A stretch of DNA of 64,000 nt, taken from assembly GCA_009760855.2 (NCBI GenBank), contig WPIO01000031.1, forward strand, positions 3,631,501 through 3,695,500. The letters are read 5' to 3'. Below are positions 1 to 64,000 of this stretch, in pieces. Made by a program: the position numbers and the translations under genes. This stretch comes from Cristatella mucedo (Eukaryota; Bryozoa; Phylactolaemata; Cristatellidae). Below the pieces are notes generated by a model. That model did not search any database. It was not told the DNA's origin and saw only the letters and a program-made list of their open reading frames with translations. The stretch's first letter is position 1, and each line of letters begins with the position of its first letter.

Positions 1-690
1 GGTCTGCTACGACCCTTTCCAGTGTCTTCGATAGGAATGGTTGAAAGGAGACATGGCGGTAGTTGCTCAAGTTCTCTTGGTCAAGTGTTGCTCACTTGAG
101 AAGTGGCCTGACTACAGCTTTTTTGAAAGGTGCTGGGACATGACCTGAGGCTAATGCCATATTAATTATGTAAGTTATGCATGGCAGCAGCAGATCAATG
201 CAACGTAGGAGCAGGGCAGTGGGAATAGTGTCTAAAGGACTTGTTGTTTTCTTTGATTGGGATGTGAACTTCAGGACGAGATCACTAATGACCTGCTTAA
301 ATGTAGACATTGAGGTGCAGCCAGGAATCGGATGACAGCATTCTGGGGGGAATGTTGTCATCGCCGTGATGGGCTCCCTGATCTTGTCTATCTTCTGCAC
401 GAAGAATCGAGAGAAGCGATCGGCTAGATTATCACAAGGATCATCAGGTAAGGAGCTAATCTGTGAGCGGTTGAGGAGATGGTTGATCGTCGACATCAGC
501 ATTTTTGGATCGTGCGTCTGTGATTCAACAATATTTTTATAGAAGCTGGACTTGGCCTTTGCTAGGATCGATTGGTACGACCTATAGTAGTCTTCATATG
601 CCTGTTGATGGACAGTCAGTCCTGATCTTTTCTATGAAAGAAGCTGAAGTCCTAATGCCTGCAAATGAGACCAGTAGTGCATTATCTGTT
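1..690 (-). mobile_element. LINE family A relic (linker and start of reverse transcriptase)
   Basis: Minus-strand frame of a CR1/L2-like non-LTR retrotransposon. It reads HQQAYEDYYRSYQSILAKAK, FYKNIVESQTHDPK, then INHLLNRSQISSLPDDPCDN and TYIINMALASGHVPAPFKKA, which is the linker between endonuclease and reverse transcriptase. A TGA precedes the NYRHVSFQPFLSKTLERVVA start of the RT domain. The element continues past the left window edge. It is broken by a stop and a frame change near 650. Confidence 0.8.
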
Positions 691-891
691 TCATAGCATT
701 TATGCACTTGCTTTGAGCTTCCAATCCCAGCTTGTTGGAGCTCGTTGCTGCCACACCTGTTTTGTAGTCTCACCTCAGCTCCCCAATTATCCAGCACCGA
801 GGCTTTAGGTTTATTATTTGGAGTTGATGCCGTGTAATGGGAAGAGCCGTGATAACTTTTTATTGCTCTTACAATAATTTTTTTTAAACAG

Positions 892-62071
<61,180 letters not shown>

Positions 62072-63439
62072 GTAAGTTATAAAACCTTGATTTAATCTCG
62101 GTATTGCTTTTTACTTGTTAGGCAACCCAGGTTATTAGCAGCTAGTAGCTCTAGATCTTTCACTGCTGGCAGTAGTAAAGCTATAATTAATTTTTTCTGT
62201 CACAGTCAGTTGATTTTCTATGAAATATGCATAACTGAGTTATGTATCTGCATTTGAGATTTGCATGAGACTTTATTCATTGAACGGAGCTTGTGTTACT
62301 ACCACGTGGGTGCGAAATCTCACAAGCCAATGTCTTTTTTTCTGTCTTCTGTGTGAGGTTATTTTTCTATGTGACGTTAGCATTCATTAATAACTACCTT
62401 CAAGGTCGGTTTGTAAGAATCTCTCTGCTCTACTGTATTTTTTTATTTCTTAGCCTAATCGTTGCCGGAGCACAGGAAGTATAGTGTACTTTTTACGATC
62501 CATATTTTTATAGTTATTTGAACGATTTGGGTACTGTCAAAGAAATATCGAACTCTTTCTGCTCTGCTAATCTACAACGATCAAGTCTAGAAGTTGGACT
62601 TTGATGTTTTAACCCTGCTATGTTCTGACAAGGAATATATGTATATCCACGATTGCATGCTTCTTTGTTCTTGGTGTCTGTAGCAAAGATAGTCATACCA
62701 AGTGATTGTCAGTCATTAGGAACTCCCTTAAATAGGGTAAGCCTGTTCAAACATGTCAAAACCACACTGTGTACCATTCACTGCTCGGTAGTTATAATAC
62801 ACTCATTATCTGTAAGCAATGTGACCATTTATTACACCCTAGAAAGTATTACCTTATTTAAGTTCTGCCATCTCATTGCATCCAAAAGTGGATGACTTAT
62901 CAGCTTATCAGGTTCTGTATTAGCTGGTACTTTTTATCTGAAGCCACAAAGGTTTCGTATTTATTTAGTGAGGGGTGTCTATCCAAGCACTCTTTAGGAC
63001 CAAGAGTAACCGTCTTGGTGGATTACTGCAATAACTGGGAACCCATGCTAGATAGATGATTGGCCCTACTGGCATCCAGGCTAGGTAGTATATTTGATGT
63101 GTTCCATGAAGCTACTCTAGATGTATTCTGATTTTGACTTATCATATCGGGAATCGAGGGAGTTTCGCTATGTTCATTCTGTATCGAACAATTTTTCGGA
63201 ATGGCGATGGTTAAGCCATGCATTTAATCACCACTTTTCCAGTTTTCTTACATCGCACTGAAATGTGCGTGGAATGCCTTTTATTATATGGATGACATAT
63301 GTAGCCTATGACAGTTGTAACTCCTTTTGGTCAATTCTTAGTGGAAAAGGATTTTACATTGGATTTTGTCTCGTTTCGACAGCCGCTATGTACAGGCGCA
63401 TACATGTATTTCCCCATTTTGCATGAAGTAAGTCGGCAT
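62072..63439. other. Intron 36, unrecognised
   Basis: No further RNF213 exon found despite looking for the expected block after DLEYTQ. No element recognised before 63440. Confidence 0.55.
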
Positions 63440-63990
63440 ATATGCTGGAGGCTTCGTGTAGCGCACTCCGAGGATGAGTGACTTTCTGTGCACATCCAGT
63501 AGCCACTAGTCTACATCAGTCAAGCGACGAGGAATAGGAGAAGCATTGGTGAGTCAGGAGGAGACAACCTGAAACCAGGCAAGTAGCAAATGAATGCCAG
63601 GATGGACAGCAGAAAGGAAATGCTGGAGTCGAGACCAGGAGGAGAAAGAATAATAATAAAATAGTAGTAATAAAAAAAATGCAGCTGCATAGCACCACGA
63701 GATTAAACATCCATAAGCACATTGAGGACGATGATTCACATGGGCAAAGCAATTGATATAAAGAGCAGACAGAATGTTAGTGTGCTAGATTTCTTCAAGT
63801 GAAAGGATGTTGATTGGACTTCCCTGTCGGTGAGTAGGTGCATTGGCATTGAAGGCTTTACCGTTGCTGGAGGTTTTAGTTTGGTAGCTAAATGCCCTGA
63901 AAGTCGGTAGGCTGCTTTAATCCCGGATAGGAAGCAAATGTAGTAACTGGCTGTGGAAGCAATTTTATGAATAAGCCACATATCGGGATT
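63440..63990 (-). mobile_element. LINE family B relic, old
   Basis: GTAGCGCACTCCGAGGATGA, then GTAGCCACTAGTCTACATCA resembles the LINE B 3' region. Near 63940 the minus-strand frame LIHKIASTASYYICFLSGIK resembles FIQKTASTASHHIRSLSKIR of LINE B. An AATAATAATAAAATAGTAGT stretch lies between. Heavily decayed and possibly composite. Confidence 0.5.
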
Positions 63991-64000
63991 GCAAGTCAGT

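Noticed and set aside
62072-64000. Next RNF213 exon after DLEYTQ
   Set aside because: I looked for the expected family block on the + strand and found none that aligned; it probably lies beyond the window.

Overview
The window is animal (metazoan) nuclear DNA, most likely from an aquatic invertebrate. It carries one very large intron-rich gene on the + strand, with GT/AG splice sites. Its introns are filled with non-LTR retrotransposons, tRNA-derived SINEs and microsatellites. The LINE families have (ATT)n or (TTACAT)n 3' ends, a style common in sponges, cnidarians, amphioxus and other invertebrates. I cannot fix the phylum from sequence alone. There are no bacterial operons, CRISPR arrays or genuine RNA genes.

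The gene is an RNF213 (mysterin)-like giant AAA+ ATPase/E3 ubiquitin ligase. I could place 36 internal exons between 892 and 62071. Joined, they give 6554 nt with a consistent reading phase at every junction, about 2184 codons with no stop. They cover the part before the ATPase core (892-16547, including an unexpected UBA-like segment), a degenerate first AAA unit (20064-24464), AAA2 with its P-loop (24589-24826), the AAA2-AAA3 region (31204-36052), AAA3 with Walker A, Walker B and sensor 1 (41313-45023), the AAA3-AAA4 linker (51244-54795) and AAA4 (57922-62071). The N-terminal arm lies upstream of the window. The later AAA units and the RING/E3 module lie downstream.

Layout of the rest: 1-690 is a LINE relic on the minus strand. 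LINE family A (CR1/L2-like, hairpin plus ATT tail) has copies at 2560-3570, 14388-15090, 16603-17610, 22285-22950, 46370-47310 and 55105-56790, plus smaller relics. LINE family B ((TTACAT)n tail) has copies at 2016-2300, 39760-40508, 40509-40870, 47360-47700, 49280-50232 and 63440-63990. Two tRNA-derived SINE families are scattered through the introns, and one shares its 3' tail with LINE A. Intron 15 (24827-31203) holds a long CTCTGT microsatellite and a degenerate satellite of about 173 bp period (26290-28770). Intron 21 holds a dead hAT transposase (37085-38310). Intron 12 holds a 327-bp inverted-repeat element (21738-22064). A perfect 21-bp hairpin sits at 48763-48808. All mobile DNA is intronic and no exon is interrupted. 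Introns are either tiny (84-150 bp) or kilobases long and full of repeats.

The most notable items are the UBA-like domain inside an RNF213 protein, the intronic ~173-bp satellite with nested 8-10 bp sub-repeats, and the SINE/LINE partnership through a shared 3' hairpin.
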